From Methylomonas koyamae (lineage in GTDB: Bacteria > Pseudomonadota > Gammaproteobacteria > Methylococcales > Methylomonadaceae): a stretch of 41,238 bases of DNA. The stretch lies in assembly GCF_001644025.1 (NCBI RefSeq), contig NZ_LUUK01000200.1:1-41238 (forward strand), given 5' to 3'. Positions 25,259-34,184 of the stretch are shown here, piece by piece; the first letter of the stretch is position 1; each line of letters starts with the position of its first letter. The notes under the pieces are model-generated. The model worked only from the letters and a program-made list of their open reading frames with translations, was not told the origin of the DNA and ran no database searches. The position numbers and the translations under genes are program-made.

Positions 25259-25600
25259 ATGCTCGTGCTTTACGGAATCAAAAACTGCGATACCGTCAAG
25301 AAGGCGCGCGCCTGTCTGGACGGACGCGGCGTGAATTACCGCTTCCACGATTTCCGAGTTGACGGCTTGGATGAAGCCCTGCTGCGACGCTTTGTCGCCC
25401 ACGCCGGCTGGAACACGGTGTTGAATCAGCGCAGCACCAGCTGGCGCTCGTTGAGCGACGCGCAAAAAGCCGATCTGGACGAAACCAAGGCCGTGGCGCT
25501 GATGCTGGAATTGCCGACGCTAATCAAGCGGCCGATACTCGACGACGGGCAACAATTGATCGTCGGCTTCGCCGCCGATCGTTATCCAAGCGCATCATGA
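25259..25600 (+). CDS. yffB: ArsC-family thioredoxin-fold protein YffB
   Basis: The protein has 113 residues and is ArsC/Spx-like. The N-terminal strand and Cys loop read [13 protein letters not shown], with a single Cys, so it is not a full arsenate reductase. The later [10 protein letters not shown] segment carries the cis-Pro and Arg of the family. In E. coli yffB lies directly upstream of dapE, and the same pair occurs here with the dapE ATG overlapping its stop (ATGA). Its function is unclear; a glutathione-dependent thiol reductase has been suggested for the family. Confidence 0.9.
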   Translation: MLVLYGIKNCDTVKKARACLDGRGVNYRFHDFRVDGLDEALLRRFVAHAGWNTVLNQRSTSWRSLSDAQKADLDETKAVALMLELPTLIKRPILDDGQQLIVGFAADRYPSAS

Positions 25601-26724
25601 GCGAAACCCTGACTTTGCTGCAGGCGTTGATTCGCCGAGCCTCGGTGACGCCCGCCGATGCCGGTTGCCAGGACGTCTTGGCCGAACGCCTAGCTCCGCT
25701 GGGCTTTAAGGACGAGCGTCTGAATTTCGGCGACACCCAAAATTTGTGGCTGCGTAAAGGCACCCAGGCACCGCTACTAGTGTTCCTCGGCCACACCGAC
25801 GTAGTGCCGCCCGGCCCGCTGGAGAAGTGGGACAGTCCGCCGTTCGAGCCAACGCTACGCGACGGCAAACTCTACGGTCGCGGCAGCGCCGACATGAAGG
25901 GCAGCATCGCCGCCTTCGTCACCGCTGTGGAAGGTTTTATCGCCGAACACCCCGAGCATCGCGGCTCGATCGCGCTGTTGATGACCAGCGACGAAGAGGG
26001 GCCGGCCACCGACGGCGTGGTCAAGGTCGTCGAAGCTCTGCAAGGCCGCGGCGAAACCATGGACTGGTGCCTGGTCGGCGAGCCGTCCAGCGCGGCCAAA
26101 CTCGGCGACGTGATACGGGTCGGCCGGCGCGGTTCCTTGAATGCCAAACTGACAGTGTTCGGCATTCAGGGTCACGTTGCCTACCCGGAGCTGGCCGACA
26201 ACCCAATTCATCGTTTCGCGCCGGCCTTGCAGGCGCTGACCGAGGAAATCTGGGACCACGGCAACGCCTTCTTCCCGCCAACCCGCTTGCAGGTCTCCAA
26301 CTTGACTTCGGGTACCGGCGCCGAAAACGTGATTCCGGGCGAACTGGTCGCCCAATTCAATTTGCGGTTCAGCACCGAACTGGACGAAGCCACGATCAAG
26401 ACCCGCACCGCCGAGATTCTGGACCGCTTCGGTTTACGCTATCAACTGGACTGGCGCTTATCGGGCCATCCGTTTCTGACCGCCCAAGGCGAATTGAAAG
26501 AAGCCACCCATGCGGCTATCGAACACATTTGCGGTTATAAGACCCGAGACGACACCGGCGGCGGCACCTCCGACGGCCGCTTCGTTGCTCCGACCGGCGC
26601 CCAAGTCATCGAATTGGGCCCGATCAACGCCAGCATCCACAAAATCAACGAACACATCGATCTGGCCGATCTGGAGCGTCTGAGTTCGCTCTACCGACAA
26701 ATTCTGATCAATCTACTGGCCTGA
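25597..26724 (+). CDS. dapE: Succinyl-diaminopimelate desuccinylase DapE
   Basis: The protein has 375 residues, standard for DapE. It is an M20 metallopeptidase-type enzyme with two zinc sites. Ligands and catalytic residues appear in order as [27 protein letters not shown] (the Glu pair), [11 protein letters not shown], and the late [20 protein letters not shown] is diagnostic of DapE rather than ArgE. It removes succinate from N-succinyl-LL-diaminopimelate in the cytoplasm, completing the succinylase branch started by DapD and DapC. Its ATG overlaps the yffB stop by four bases, so translation is coupled. Confidence 0.96.
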   Translation: MSETLTLLQALIRRASVTPADAGCQDVLAERLAPLGFKDERLNFGDTQNLWLRKGTQAPLLVFLGHTDVVPPGPLEKWDSPPFEPTLRDGKLYGRGSADMKGSIAAFVTAVEGFIAEHPEHRGSIALLMTSDEEGPATDGVVKVVEALQGRGETMDWCLVGEPSSAAKLGDVIRVGRRGSLNAKLTVFGIQGHVAYPELADNPIHRFAPALQALTEEIWDHGNAFFPPTRLQVSNLTSGTGAENVIPGELVAQFNLRFSTELDEATIKTRTAEILDRFGLRYQLDWRLSGHPFLTAQGELKEATHAAIEHICGYKTRDDTGGGTSDGRFVAPTGAQVIELGPINASIHKINEHIDLADLERLSSLYRQILINLLA

Positions 26725-26789
26725 TCCGGTTCCGGTCGGCATCCGGCTGGCCGGCCAACCATTCAGCCACTATCCCCGAGGAGGACAGC

Positions 26790-27518
26790 ATGCGTTGCCA
26801 CGAAGTCGATTACCACATTGTCGGCCATGACATACAAATGGTCGAAATCGAACTGGACCCCAACGAAACCGTGATCGCCGAAGCCGGCGCGATGACCTAC
26901 ATGGAGCAGGACATCGACTTCGAAACCAAGATGGGCGACGGCTCCGGCGGCGTGATGGACAAGTTGTTCGGCCTGGGCAAGCGCATGCTGACCGGCGAAT
27001 CGGTGTTCCTGACCCACTTCAGCAATCGCGGCGGTCAAAAGCGCAAGGTGGCCTTTTCCGCGCCGTTTCCCGGCTCGGTGATCCCGCTGAATCTGGCCGA
27101 GCTTGGCGAGGAAGTCATCTGCCAGCGCACCGCCTTTCTGGCCGCCGCCTTCGGCACCCAGGTGGACATCGCCTTCAACAAACGCCTGGGCAGCGGCTTT
27201 TTCGGCGGCGAAGGCTTTATTCTGGAGCGCTTGCGCGGTGACGGCATGGCCTTCATTCATGCCGGCGGCACCATCGTCCGCAAGGATCTGCGCAACGAAA
27301 CCCTGCGTTTGGATACCGGCTGCCTGGTGGCTTTCAGCGGCGATATCGACTACGGTATCGCGATGAGCGGCGGTTTGAAAAGCATGCTGTTCGGCGGCGA
27401 AGGCTTGTTTCTGGCAACGCTGTCCGGCACCGGCTCGGTGTGGGTGCAAAGCATGCCGTTCTCGCGCCTGGCCGAACGAGTGCTTAGCCAGTCCCGGCCG
27501 ATTCAGGACAGCGAATAA
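26790..27518 (+). CDS. AIM24 / TIGR00266-family protein
   Basis: The 242-residue protein belongs to the AIM24 family, made of repeated beta strands. It begins with [20 protein letters not shown] and contains the family segments [25 protein letters not shown]-like turns ([12 protein letters not shown]), and HAGGTIV. No signal peptide is present. A clear AGGAGG is found before the ATG. AIM24 proteins are of unknown biochemical function; the yeast relative acts at the mitochondrial inner membrane. It ends 12 bases before the convergent peptidase gene, with no room for a terminator. Confidence 0.9.
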   Translation: MRCHEVDYHIVGHDIQMVEIELDPNETVIAEAGAMTYMEQDIDFETKMGDGSGGVMDKLFGLGKRMLTGESVFLTHFSNRGGQKRKVAFSAPFPGSVIPLNLAELGEEVICQRTAFLAAAFGTQVDIAFNKRLGSGFFGGEGFILERLRGDGMAFIHAGGTIVRKDLRNETLRLDTGCLVAFSGDIDYGIAMSGGLKSMLFGGEGLFLATLSGTGSVWVQSMPFSRLAERVLSQSRPIQDSE

Positions 27519-27530
27519 GCCAAAACCCGG

Positions 27531-29525
27531 CTAGCGAAAACGCCGCAAAAACGCGTCCATTTCGCCGAAAAACCGCAAGCGGTCTTCCTCGCGGGTCAGA
27601 TAATGATCCGCGTCTTCCATTTCGACGTAGCGCACATCCTTAAAACCGGCACTGGCCAACGCGTCGGCCATGTCCCGCGAATGGCCGACATTGACGGTCC
27701 AGTCGCCGACCCCGTGCGCCAACAGCAGCGGCGTGTGCAAACGGGCGGCTTGCTCGACCGGAGAAGTATCCTTCAAACGCGCCCTATCGCTCCACCAATG
27801 GCCCAAGGTTTTTTCGGCCATTTCGGCGCGCAAGCGATGATCCTGCCAACGCATGTCGCCCCACTCGTCCAGCAAGCGTCGTAAATCGGTGACCGGTGCC
27901 AGACTGACCGCGCAACGGTACAGCTCCGGGGTTTTGATCGCCCCCATCAATGCGGCATAACCGCCGTAACTGGCGCCGACGATGCAGACTTTCGCCGGAT
28001 CGACCAATTTTTGCTCGGTCAACCAGCGTACGCCGTCGGTAATGTCGTCCTGCATTTCCAGGCCCCAACGCCGAAATCCGGCAGTCTCGAAGTCGTTACC
28101 GTAACCGGCCGACCCCCGAAAATTCAACTGCAGCACGGTCCAGCCGCGATCGGCCAGAAATTGCGTCCACGGATTGAAGCCGTGACTGTCTCGCGACCAC
28201 GGCCCGCCGTGCGGGAACACGACGGCCGGGCCGGCGGTGGTGCCGGCTTGGCGCGGCTTGGTTAAATAGCCTTCCAGCTCCAAACCGTCACGCGCCTTGA
28301 AATGCACGATTTCAGATGCCGCCAACGTTTGATTCGCGAGCAGTGGGTAGCTGTCGATCAGCCGCCCCATTTGATTGTTATGCATGTTTAACCAGTAATA
28401 GGCCGGCGCGTGCGATGGTCCCGACGACAATACGATGACTTGGTTGCCGGCGCTGCTGATCACCGCGTTATCCCGATCCGGCAAGGCTTGATCGATCTTG
28501 GCCTGTGCCAAGCGGGCATCCTCGTCCCAAAACACCGACTTCGCGGTGGCGGCCCGGTAATGCACGCCGAGCACCCGATTGCCGGCCGACGAATACATCA
28601 AACCGCCCGTCACGTCGTAGCGCGGGTCGGCGTATACCAGTTCCGGAGCGCTCTTGGGCGCGGACAAATGCATCCGAAAGATCGCCGACCGCCCCTGATA
28701 GGGGCCGCGTAAATACAGGATATCCGGGTCGGCGTCGAAGCCCAAGGGCTGCATGCCGTCTTCGTTCACCGCGTCATGCTCGAATAATGTTTGCCAATCG
28801 CCGCCCGCCGCGGAGCGATACACAATCCGCTCGGTACTGCCTCCGACCAAGCCCAGGCCGACCCGAACGTGGCCTTGCAAATCAGCCAGCCAACGCCTGA
28901 CATAACCGGGGTTGCCGGCCACGGTTTCCCGCTCGCCACTGTAAACATCCAAACGAAACACGTCAGGCGCGCCTTGCTGGCGTTCGTCCAGCATCAGCAA
29001 GATGTGACGCTCATCGCCGGGGATCAAGGCGTAGGCATCCTGAAATTGCGGAATATGCCGCCGACCGCCGAACACCGGGTCTTGAAACCTGACCAGATCG
29101 CTCTTTAGCTCGCTGCCGTCGCGGTTAATCGCAAACAAGCGAGTCTGGGTGAACTTCAAATCGGACACCCGATCCGGATACCACATCCTGACCAACAGCC
29201 GTTGATTGTTAACCCAGGTAAAGCCGCGTATATGGTATTTCTGGTTATCGGACGTAATCACCACCCGACTATCGCCGCCGCTACGATTTTGGGTAACCAG
29301 TGCACTATGGCCGTCGGTATTTTGAATAAAGGCCAGATAATCGCCGCTGGGCGACAGCGTCAAATCCTCGATCAGCGGCAAGGCCGCAAAGGCCTTAACC
29401 GGCAACTCGCCAGGTCTCGCGGCCGCCACCGGCAAAGGTTCGTTCGCCGGCCGGGAACCGCCGCAAGCCACCAACCCAACCAGCCACGGAATCAGCGCCA
29501 CGCGGCGCGCGAATCGTCCTTTCAC
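27531..29525 (-). CDS. S9 prolyl-oligopeptidase-family lipoprotein
   Basis: I place the start at a GTG (29525) because TAGGAG lies five bases upstream and it gives a proper lipoprotein signal: RR in the n-region, a hydrophobic core, and the lipobox LVAC with Cys21. Upstream in-frame ATGs lack this. The 664-residue protein has a beta-propeller-like N-terminal part (about 40-400) and a C-terminal alpha/beta hydrolase. The catalytic Ser is in GASYGGY, the Asp in HGVGD, and the His in DADHYL. It should cleave short peptides in the periplasm while anchored by lipid. It is divergent from the TPR gene, with a 238-base gap between the starts. Confidence 0.9.
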   Translation of the reverse strand: MKGRFARRVALIPWLVGLVACGGSRPANEPLPVAAARPGELPVKAFAALPLIEDLTLSPSGDYLAFIQNTDGHSALVTQNRSGGDSRVVITSDNQKYHIRGFTWVNNQRLLVRMWYPDRVSDLKFTQTRLFAINRDGSELKSDLVRFQDPVFGGRRHIPQFQDAYALIPGDERHILLMLDERQQGAPDVFRLDVYSGERETVAGNPGYVRRWLADLQGHVRVGLGLVGGSTERIVYRSAAGGDWQTLFEHDAVNEDGMQPLGFDADPDILYLRGPYQGRSAIFRMHLSAPKSAPELVYADPRYDVTGGLMYSSAGNRVLGVHYRAATAKSVFWDEDARLAQAKIDQALPDRDNAVISSAGNQVIVLSSGPSHAPAYYWLNMHNNQMGRLIDSYPLLANQTLAASEIVHFKARDGLELEGYLTKPRQAGTTAGPAVVFPHGGPWSRDSHGFNPWTQFLADRGWTVLQLNFRGSAGYGNDFETAGFRRWGLEMQDDITDGVRWLTEQKLVDPAKVCIVGASYGGYAALMGAIKTPELYRCAVSLAPVTDLRRLLDEWGDMRWQDHRLRAEMAEKTLGHWWSDRARLKDTSPVEQAARLHTPLLLAHGVGDWTVNVGHSRDMADALASAGFKDVRYVEMEDADHYLTREEDRLRFFGEMDAFLRRFR

Positions 29526-29763
29526 AGTCACTCCTACACGGTTAAACATCATCGGCCGCCAGTGCGGGCCGGCGCATTCTAACAAACCTGGCAGCCTAGT
29601 TAGGCCGTTATTTTTACCGCCGTTTAGATGCCGGCCCGGAGCGGGTTCGCAATTGTTCCAGTCCGACCTCGCCTGGCCAGAGCGGAAAACGCCAAGATTT
29701 CGCAACCTGGTCTAAGCTACTAACAATTTAACTAGGCTGCCGGCAATCCGGCAATTAACTGCC

Positions 29764-31665
29764 ATGACTGATATCGATCCCGATTTTCCGCCACCCGAGC
29801 CGACGTCGCTACGTCTGATGTTATTACTTCTGCTGCTGGGCTTGACCGCCGGCCTAGCGCTGGCCTGGACCTTTTTACAACCCGCCTCGGCGCCGGAGCC
29901 GCCGACCCGCATCATTCAACCGATCTTGCCGCCACCCGCGCCCACCTCGACCTTGGATATCGCAACCGAAGCCGATAAATTACTGGCCGGCCGCGACATC
30001 GTTCCCACGCTGGCCGACCAAGCCGCGCAAGCCAGGCAAGCCCTGCTCGCCGGCGATTTCGCCGCCGCCGGCCGGGCATTGGAAGTCCAATTAACGCAAA
30101 GCCGCATCCAGGACTGGGGCTTTGCCCCTTTCGACCGCTTCGTCAAGCTGATGGTCGTACCCGGCAATACCGCGCTGCTGCAACGCCTGGACCAATGGTT
30201 GGCGCAAGACCAACCGCCGGCCCTAGCCTACTTGCTGCGCGCCCAATACCATTACGACACCGGCTGGCGCATCCGCGGCCACGACTACGCCGCCAAAGTC
30301 TCCATGCGGCACAGAGGCGGCTTCGAGGTCGAGAACTCGCTGGCCGCCACCGACATCGCTCAAGCCATCGCCCGCGACGACGCCAATCCCTATAGCCGCT
30401 ATTTGCTGCTGGCCATCCTGCAAGGCTACGGCAACTCGCTGGCGATGGACGGCGCCTTTCGTCTGGCGATCCGCCGCTTCCCGGACTACTACCCGCTCTA
30501 CCGGGTGCAACTGAATACCTTGACGCCCAAATGGGGCGGCTCGGTGGCCGAGATGCTGGCGTTTACTCAGGAGTACGTCGATTCGGCCGCCGCCATATCG
30601 CCATTGAAACTGCTGTATTTGAATCTCTACGAAGATCTGCTGGATATTGCCGGGGCCGAATGCTTTGCGCTGGCGCCGGAAAAACGCGCCGATTGTATCG
30701 ATCAGGCCCTGCGCAACGTGGCGGCCGGCCGGGACCTGCAAGCCGACATCCGCCAAGCGCTAGCCTTGTATACCCCGCAAAACAGCCTGACCTTCGGCGC
30801 CGCGCTGGAACCCATCCTGGCCGGTATCGCCCGCACCGAAGGCAACGAACGTCAAGCCAACAACCTGTTGCAACTGACCGCCGAAAGCATGGGCCACAAC
30901 ATCGAACTGGCCGCGACCGACACCAGTCGCAACCACTTCATGTTGGACCAACAGATCGGCGCGGTTTGGTACCGAGCCGGCCATTACGCCAACGCCGAAA
31001 CCCTGTACCGACGGGCGCTGGCCGACCTGGACCGCACTGCGTTTCCAAACGCAACCCAGAAAAATGCGGCAACCGCCGCCATTTACGACCGCTTGGCCGG
31101 CATTTACAACGCCAATAAACAATACGAACAAGTCCTCGTCTATCAAAGCGCCGCCGAAAAGCTGGCGGGGATTTATCGCAAGGACTGGAGCCATTTGCAA
31201 TGCACCGCGCTGGTCAAATTGAAGCGCTATCAAGAGGCGGTGCGCGCCTGCGGTGCGCAGATCGACCGCGGCAACGACTGGCAAGCGTTGTCCCGGCGCG
31301 GCGAAGCTTACGAGGCGCTGGGCCAGACCGACGCCGCGCTGGCCGATTATGCCGAAGTCGCAAACTCCGAACATGACGGCCGCGCCTATGCCGCCATCCA
31401 GATCTCGGTGCTTTACGCCAAGCGCAACGATATGCCGAACATGCTGGCCACGTTAAACCGCTACGACTTCTTATACGACGCCGACCAAGTATCCAGACAG
31501 GACGTAGCGATCGCCTACAACAACCGCTGCTACGCCAAAATGCAATTGGGACAGAACGAAGCCGCACTGAAAGACTGCGACGCCTCGCTGGAGTACGGCA
31601 ATCTGCCGGATGCCCGCGCCAAGCAACAAGACTTGCAAAAGCGCCTGTCGGCCGGCCGGGTTTAA
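29764..31665 (+). CDS. Membrane-anchored TPR protein (DUF4034-like)
   Basis: The 633-residue protein has one membrane segment (about 17-38) after a short acidic, proline-rich head, so the bulk is probably periplasmic. A proline-rich linker follows. Its middle (about 115-260) resembles DUF4034, with an RAQYHYDTGWRIRG-type segment and the DDANPYSRYLLLAI helix pair. The C-terminal 230 residues contain TPR-like helical hairpins (YRAGHYANAETLYRRALADL, YEALGQTDAALADYAEV, MQLGQNEAALKDCDASLEY). TPRs mediate protein contacts. No enzymatic motif is visible and the role is unknown. It may work with the divergent S9 peptidase, but only position suggests this. Confidence 0.85.
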   Translation: MTDIDPDFPPPEPTSLRLMLLLLLLGLTAGLALAWTFLQPASAPEPPTRIIQPILPPPAPTSTLDIATEADKLLAGRDIVPTLADQAAQARQALLAGDFAAAGRALEVQLTQSRIQDWGFAPFDRFVKLMVVPGNTALLQRLDQWLAQDQPPALAYLLRAQYHYDTGWRIRGHDYAAKVSMRHRGGFEVENSLAATDIAQAIARDDANPYSRYLLLAILQGYGNSLAMDGAFRLAIRRFPDYYPLYRVQLNTLTPKWGGSVAEMLAFTQEYVDSAAAISPLKLLYLNLYEDLLDIAGAECFALAPEKRADCIDQALRNVAAGRDLQADIRQALALYTPQNSLTFGAALEPILAGIARTEGNERQANNLLQLTAESMGHNIELAATDTSRNHFMLDQQIGAVWYRAGHYANAETLYRRALADLDRTAFPNATQKNAATAAIYDRLAGIYNANKQYEQVLVYQSAAEKLAGIYRKDWSHLQCTALVKLKRYQEAVRACGAQIDRGNDWQALSRRGEAYEALGQTDAALADYAEVANSEHDGRAYAAIQISVLYAKRNDMPNMLATLNRYDFLYDADQVSRQDVAIAYNNRCYAKMQLGQNEAALKDCDASLEYGNLPDARAKQQDLQKRLSAGRV

Positions 31666-31691
31666 CCCAAGGTATACCAATCTTGCGGACA

Positions 31692-31717
31692 TAAAAAAGC
31701 CCACGTAAAGTGGGCTT
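31692..31717 (-). terminator. Intrinsic terminator on the minus strand
   Basis: AAGCCCAC and GTGGGCTT pair perfectly over eight bases around a five-base loop. On the minus strand T's follow at once, giving a classic terminator. On the plus strand only a later T-run follows, so it may act weakly for the TPR gene too. The nearest minus-strand gene ends 500 bases away, which suggests a separate short transcript. Confidence 0.8.
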
Positions 31718-31822
31718 CGTCCGGTGTTGTTTTTTATGTTTTCTGGACGCCTACCGCCAATGCCGATAGGTTAATTGCTTGCGCTCTTATTATTATTGTA
31801 CCGTTTACACGGTTGCGTTCTC
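31692..31822 (-). ncRNA. Candidate structured small RNA
   Basis: The minus strand here can fold into several hairpins in series: ACCGT-GTAA-ACGGT (a GNRA-type loop), CCTATCG-GCATTGG-CGGTAGG (seven pairs, one G-U), and CGTCC paired with GGACG. It then ends at the intrinsic terminator. No open frame of interest covers it. The start near 31822 is a guess based on the distance from the FNR-like palindrome. I do not recognise it as 6S RNA, tmRNA, RNase P or another known RNA. The support is structure plus terminator only. Confidence 0.45.
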
Positions 31823-31855
31823 CCCCCTCAAAAGACGCCGAGCTTTTGGCTCGTT

Positions 31856-31869
31856 TTGACCTAAGTCAA
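31856..31869. promoter_or_regulatory. FNR/ANR-type palindrome
   Basis: TTGAC, four bases, GTCAA: perfect five-base arms at the spacing of FNR/ANR sites (TTGAT-N4-ATCAA; ANR accepts TTGAC). Centred about 41 bases before the proposed small RNA start, it fits class II activation. The -10 region there is poor. Confidence 0.45.
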
Positions 31870-32194
31870 GGTTGGCGCATTCTAGTGAACTAAAACCGCT
31901 TTGTCCAGAAAAAGTGCGGCAATTTGTCGCATCTTTATTTCAAATCCTCCACAGCCCAAGTAATTCGGCCTTTCCGATCGCTAAGTCCCCGACGCCGACT
32001 GCTTTTGTTCGGCTGATGGCCGGCGATATCCGGCGCCGGGTGTACTTTTGCCCGGTGGGTATCTTGCGAAAGCCCCCTGTCTGCTGGGCGGATTACCCGA
32101 CTCGCGCGGCAACAACGTCTGCACTATAAACCTAGATTTATACTGCGCACCGCCATCCGCCTGACGGCCGCCGCGATGGGCAGCGCCCGTCCGC
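31870..32194. other. Intergenic stretch without a recognised gene
   Basis: This 325-base stretch holds no convincing open frame. A 6-base inverted repeat TATAAA-CCTAGA-TTTATA lies at 32125-32142, and CCGGG/CCCGG arms lie near 32036-32060. It may be an extended 3' untranslated region of the minus-strand operon that follows. Confidence 0.4.
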
Positions 32195-32214
32195 GTCCCG
32201 CTCACGGCGGGGAC
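32195..32214 (-). terminator. Hairpin after the transglutaminase gene
   Basis: On the minus strand GTC(C)CCGC and GCGGGAC pair around CGTGA, with one bulged C, two bases after the stop codon. There is no T-run, so termination is uncertain. Confidence 0.35.
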
Positions 32215-32216
32215 AG

Positions 32217-34184
32217 TTACTGTTGCGAACCTCCGCTTAGACTGAACCTAAACCGGGACTCGTAGCCGACCAATTCTAAAAATCGATTGTATTCGGCGAT
32301 CTTGGCAACCGGAATCTCGGCTTTTGGCATTTCCAAACGGGTATAGGCGGTCACGACTTCGCCATCCTGACGGACATGCCGATGCAACTCGCCCCAAGCC
32401 GACACGTAATCGATTTTTGGGCCTCCGCTGGCGACGCGTCTTCCGGCCGGCACCCGAAAACTCAACTCGCTACGGTAATCAATCCCTTCAAAACGATAGG
32501 GATAGTGCCGATTCGAGGTTTTGGCGTCGTTTGCCAAATCGCGCAGCCACGAGTCGCTCTCCTGATAGGAAGTCAGCTGTCCGAGCGTAAACAAATTGGG
32601 GTATTCCGTCACCGAATTCAACGCGATCCCGGCTTCGGAAGTTTCAAGTCCTTGCACCGAAACGCTGGGCGCGACTTGGTCGCCCATTACCGCCCGAAAA
32701 TCCTCCAATAGCCAACGCTCGGACTCGGCTTTGGATTTAGCCGCCAAGACCCGCCGCAATCCGGCGGCCCAATGCGACTCGTAGCGCCTGACCAAGGTTT
32801 CGACAACGCTGCCGGCTTCGGTCAACCGATTCTCGGCCTTTACGCTGGCCACCCACGTAAAAGGCTCGCTGGGCAGGTTGCGCGGTGCTGCGCCGTCTTG
32901 ACCGACCGTCAGTGCCACCGCGCCATGCAGCGTATGCGGCAAGCGGCTGCCGGCAGTCTCGGGATCGGTCAAGTCGGTGCATTGCTCCTGGTCTTTACCG
33001 AAATTGACGCAAGCAATCATATGATTGAAATAGCTCGAAGACGGCAGTAACAATTTGTTCAGTGCTCTGCGCTTGGTTGAGGTCAACACCGGGTATGCGT
33101 CCAGACCAGCGCGGCGTGCCAGATCGACGAACAGCATGGCCTTATCCTTACAATCGCCGAAGCGACGCTCTAGCGTCGCCGAAGTGGGACGCGGGATCAC
33201 GCCGCCGTGGCCGTGCTCCAGGCCAACGTAGCGTATATCCCGCGCCACGAACGCCGCAACGCGCTTGAATAATTGACGGGGATTGGCAACCCCGTTACTC
33301 AGCCGCCCGATCTCGGCGTCCAAGCGCTGGTCTTTTGCCAATGCTGAATCGGTCAACGTGCGGATCCGCGCGGAAATCGCCGGCCAATCGTCGGGCTCCG
33401 CCAGCGTCAAAACCGGCAACAGATCTTGCGGAGCGGGCATTTGTTGATCGTAGGGCAGCGGCGCGACCGCGCCCAACGTCGCGCAATGCAAGGCGGCAGT
33501 CTCCTCGTGACAAGCCAGATTGCTGTCATCTGTCCTCCACGTCGGTTTGCGCGCGTCGCTGTCCCAGCTGACATCGACTTGGAAGCGTTCCACCGGGTAA
33601 AAATAGGCTGAAAATAGATTGCGCGACCAGGACAACGGTACCTTTTTGGACGCAGTTACGATTTTATAGCGCAGCACGGCGATACTGCCTGGCTTCAGCG
33701 GAGTGAGCGGAATCGTCACGAACAGACTATCGTTGAAAATATTGGGTGAATTGTCGGTATTGATTTGCAAAAGATCCGGCTCGACGTCGGTGGAGACACC
33801 TTCCGGCTGCAACACGTAAGCGGCCTGAATTTCCGCGCGTTGCGATGCCGCATCGAACCAAAACCCCAAGTTGCCGTCGTTCTCGATGGCGCTGCTGGTT
33901 AGATACAACCACGTCTCGGTCACGGTTTCCTCGACTTGACCATTCTTCAACAGTTTGAATTGATGCTCCTCGCTCAAGGCCACACTACCATAGCCGGCGC
34001 TTTCCAAAGCGTGGACGCGATCCGGCGTTGGCGCCAACTCCCGATAGCTGGAATGACGCGCGGTTTTTAGGCAACGCAACAAGTTCGCGGAATAGCCGAT
34101 TTGCCGCAATTTGCTTTCCGTTCCACCGGCCGCGCACGCTAGCGCCCAACCCAGCATCAACAACAGTCCCAGTGCTTTATTCAT
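32217..34184 (-). CDS. Secreted DUF3857 / transglutaminase-like protein
   Basis: The protein has 655 residues with a signal peptide (MNKALGLLLMLGWALACAAG), so it is periplasmic. A DUF3857 beta-rich domain (about 65-250) precedes a transglutaminase-like domain (about 290-420). The catalytic triad is visible: Cys345 in GDCKDKA, His in FNHMI, and Asp in LTDPE. The C-terminal part (about 450-650) is another beta-rich region. Family members are thought to act as proteases or crosslinking enzymes, and few have known substrates. It overlaps its upstream neighbour by four bases (ATGA), so the two are coupled and probably act together. Confidence 0.88.
   Translation of the reverse strand: MNKALGLLLMLGWALACAAGGTESKLRQIGYSANLLRCLKTARHSSYRELAPTPDRVHALESAGYGSVALSEEHQFKLLKNGQVEETVTETWLYLTSSAIENDGNLGFWFDAASQRAEIQAAYVLQPEGVSTDVEPDLLQINTDNSPNIFNDSLFVTIPLTPLKPGSIAVLRYKIVTASKKVPLSWSRNLFSAYFYPVERFQVDVSWDSDARKPTWRTDDSNLACHEETAALHCATLGAVAPLPYDQQMPAPQDLLPVLTLAEPDDWPAISARIRTLTDSALAKDQRLDAEIGRLSNGVANPRQLFKRVAAFVARDIRYVGLEHGHGGVIPRPTSATLERRFGDCKDKAMLFVDLARRAGLDAYPVLTSTKRRALNKLLLPSSSYFNHMIACVNFGKDQEQCTDLTDPETAGSRLPHTLHGAVALTVGQDGAAPRNLPSEPFTWVASVKAENRLTEAGSVVETLVRRYESHWAAGLRRVLAAKSKAESERWLLEDFRAVMGDQVAPSVSVQGLETSEAGIALNSVTEYPNLFTLGQLTSYQESDSWLRDLANDAKTSNRHYPYRFEGIDYRSELSFRVPAGRRVASGGPKIDYVSAWGELHRHVRQDGEVVTAYTRLEMPKAEIPVAKIAEYNRFLELVGYESRFRFSLSGGSQQ

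Noticed and set aside
32120-32145. TATAAA-CCTAGA-TTTATA as a promoter or phage-type site
   Set aside because: The palindrome is short and AT-rich; no gene lies in the right position.
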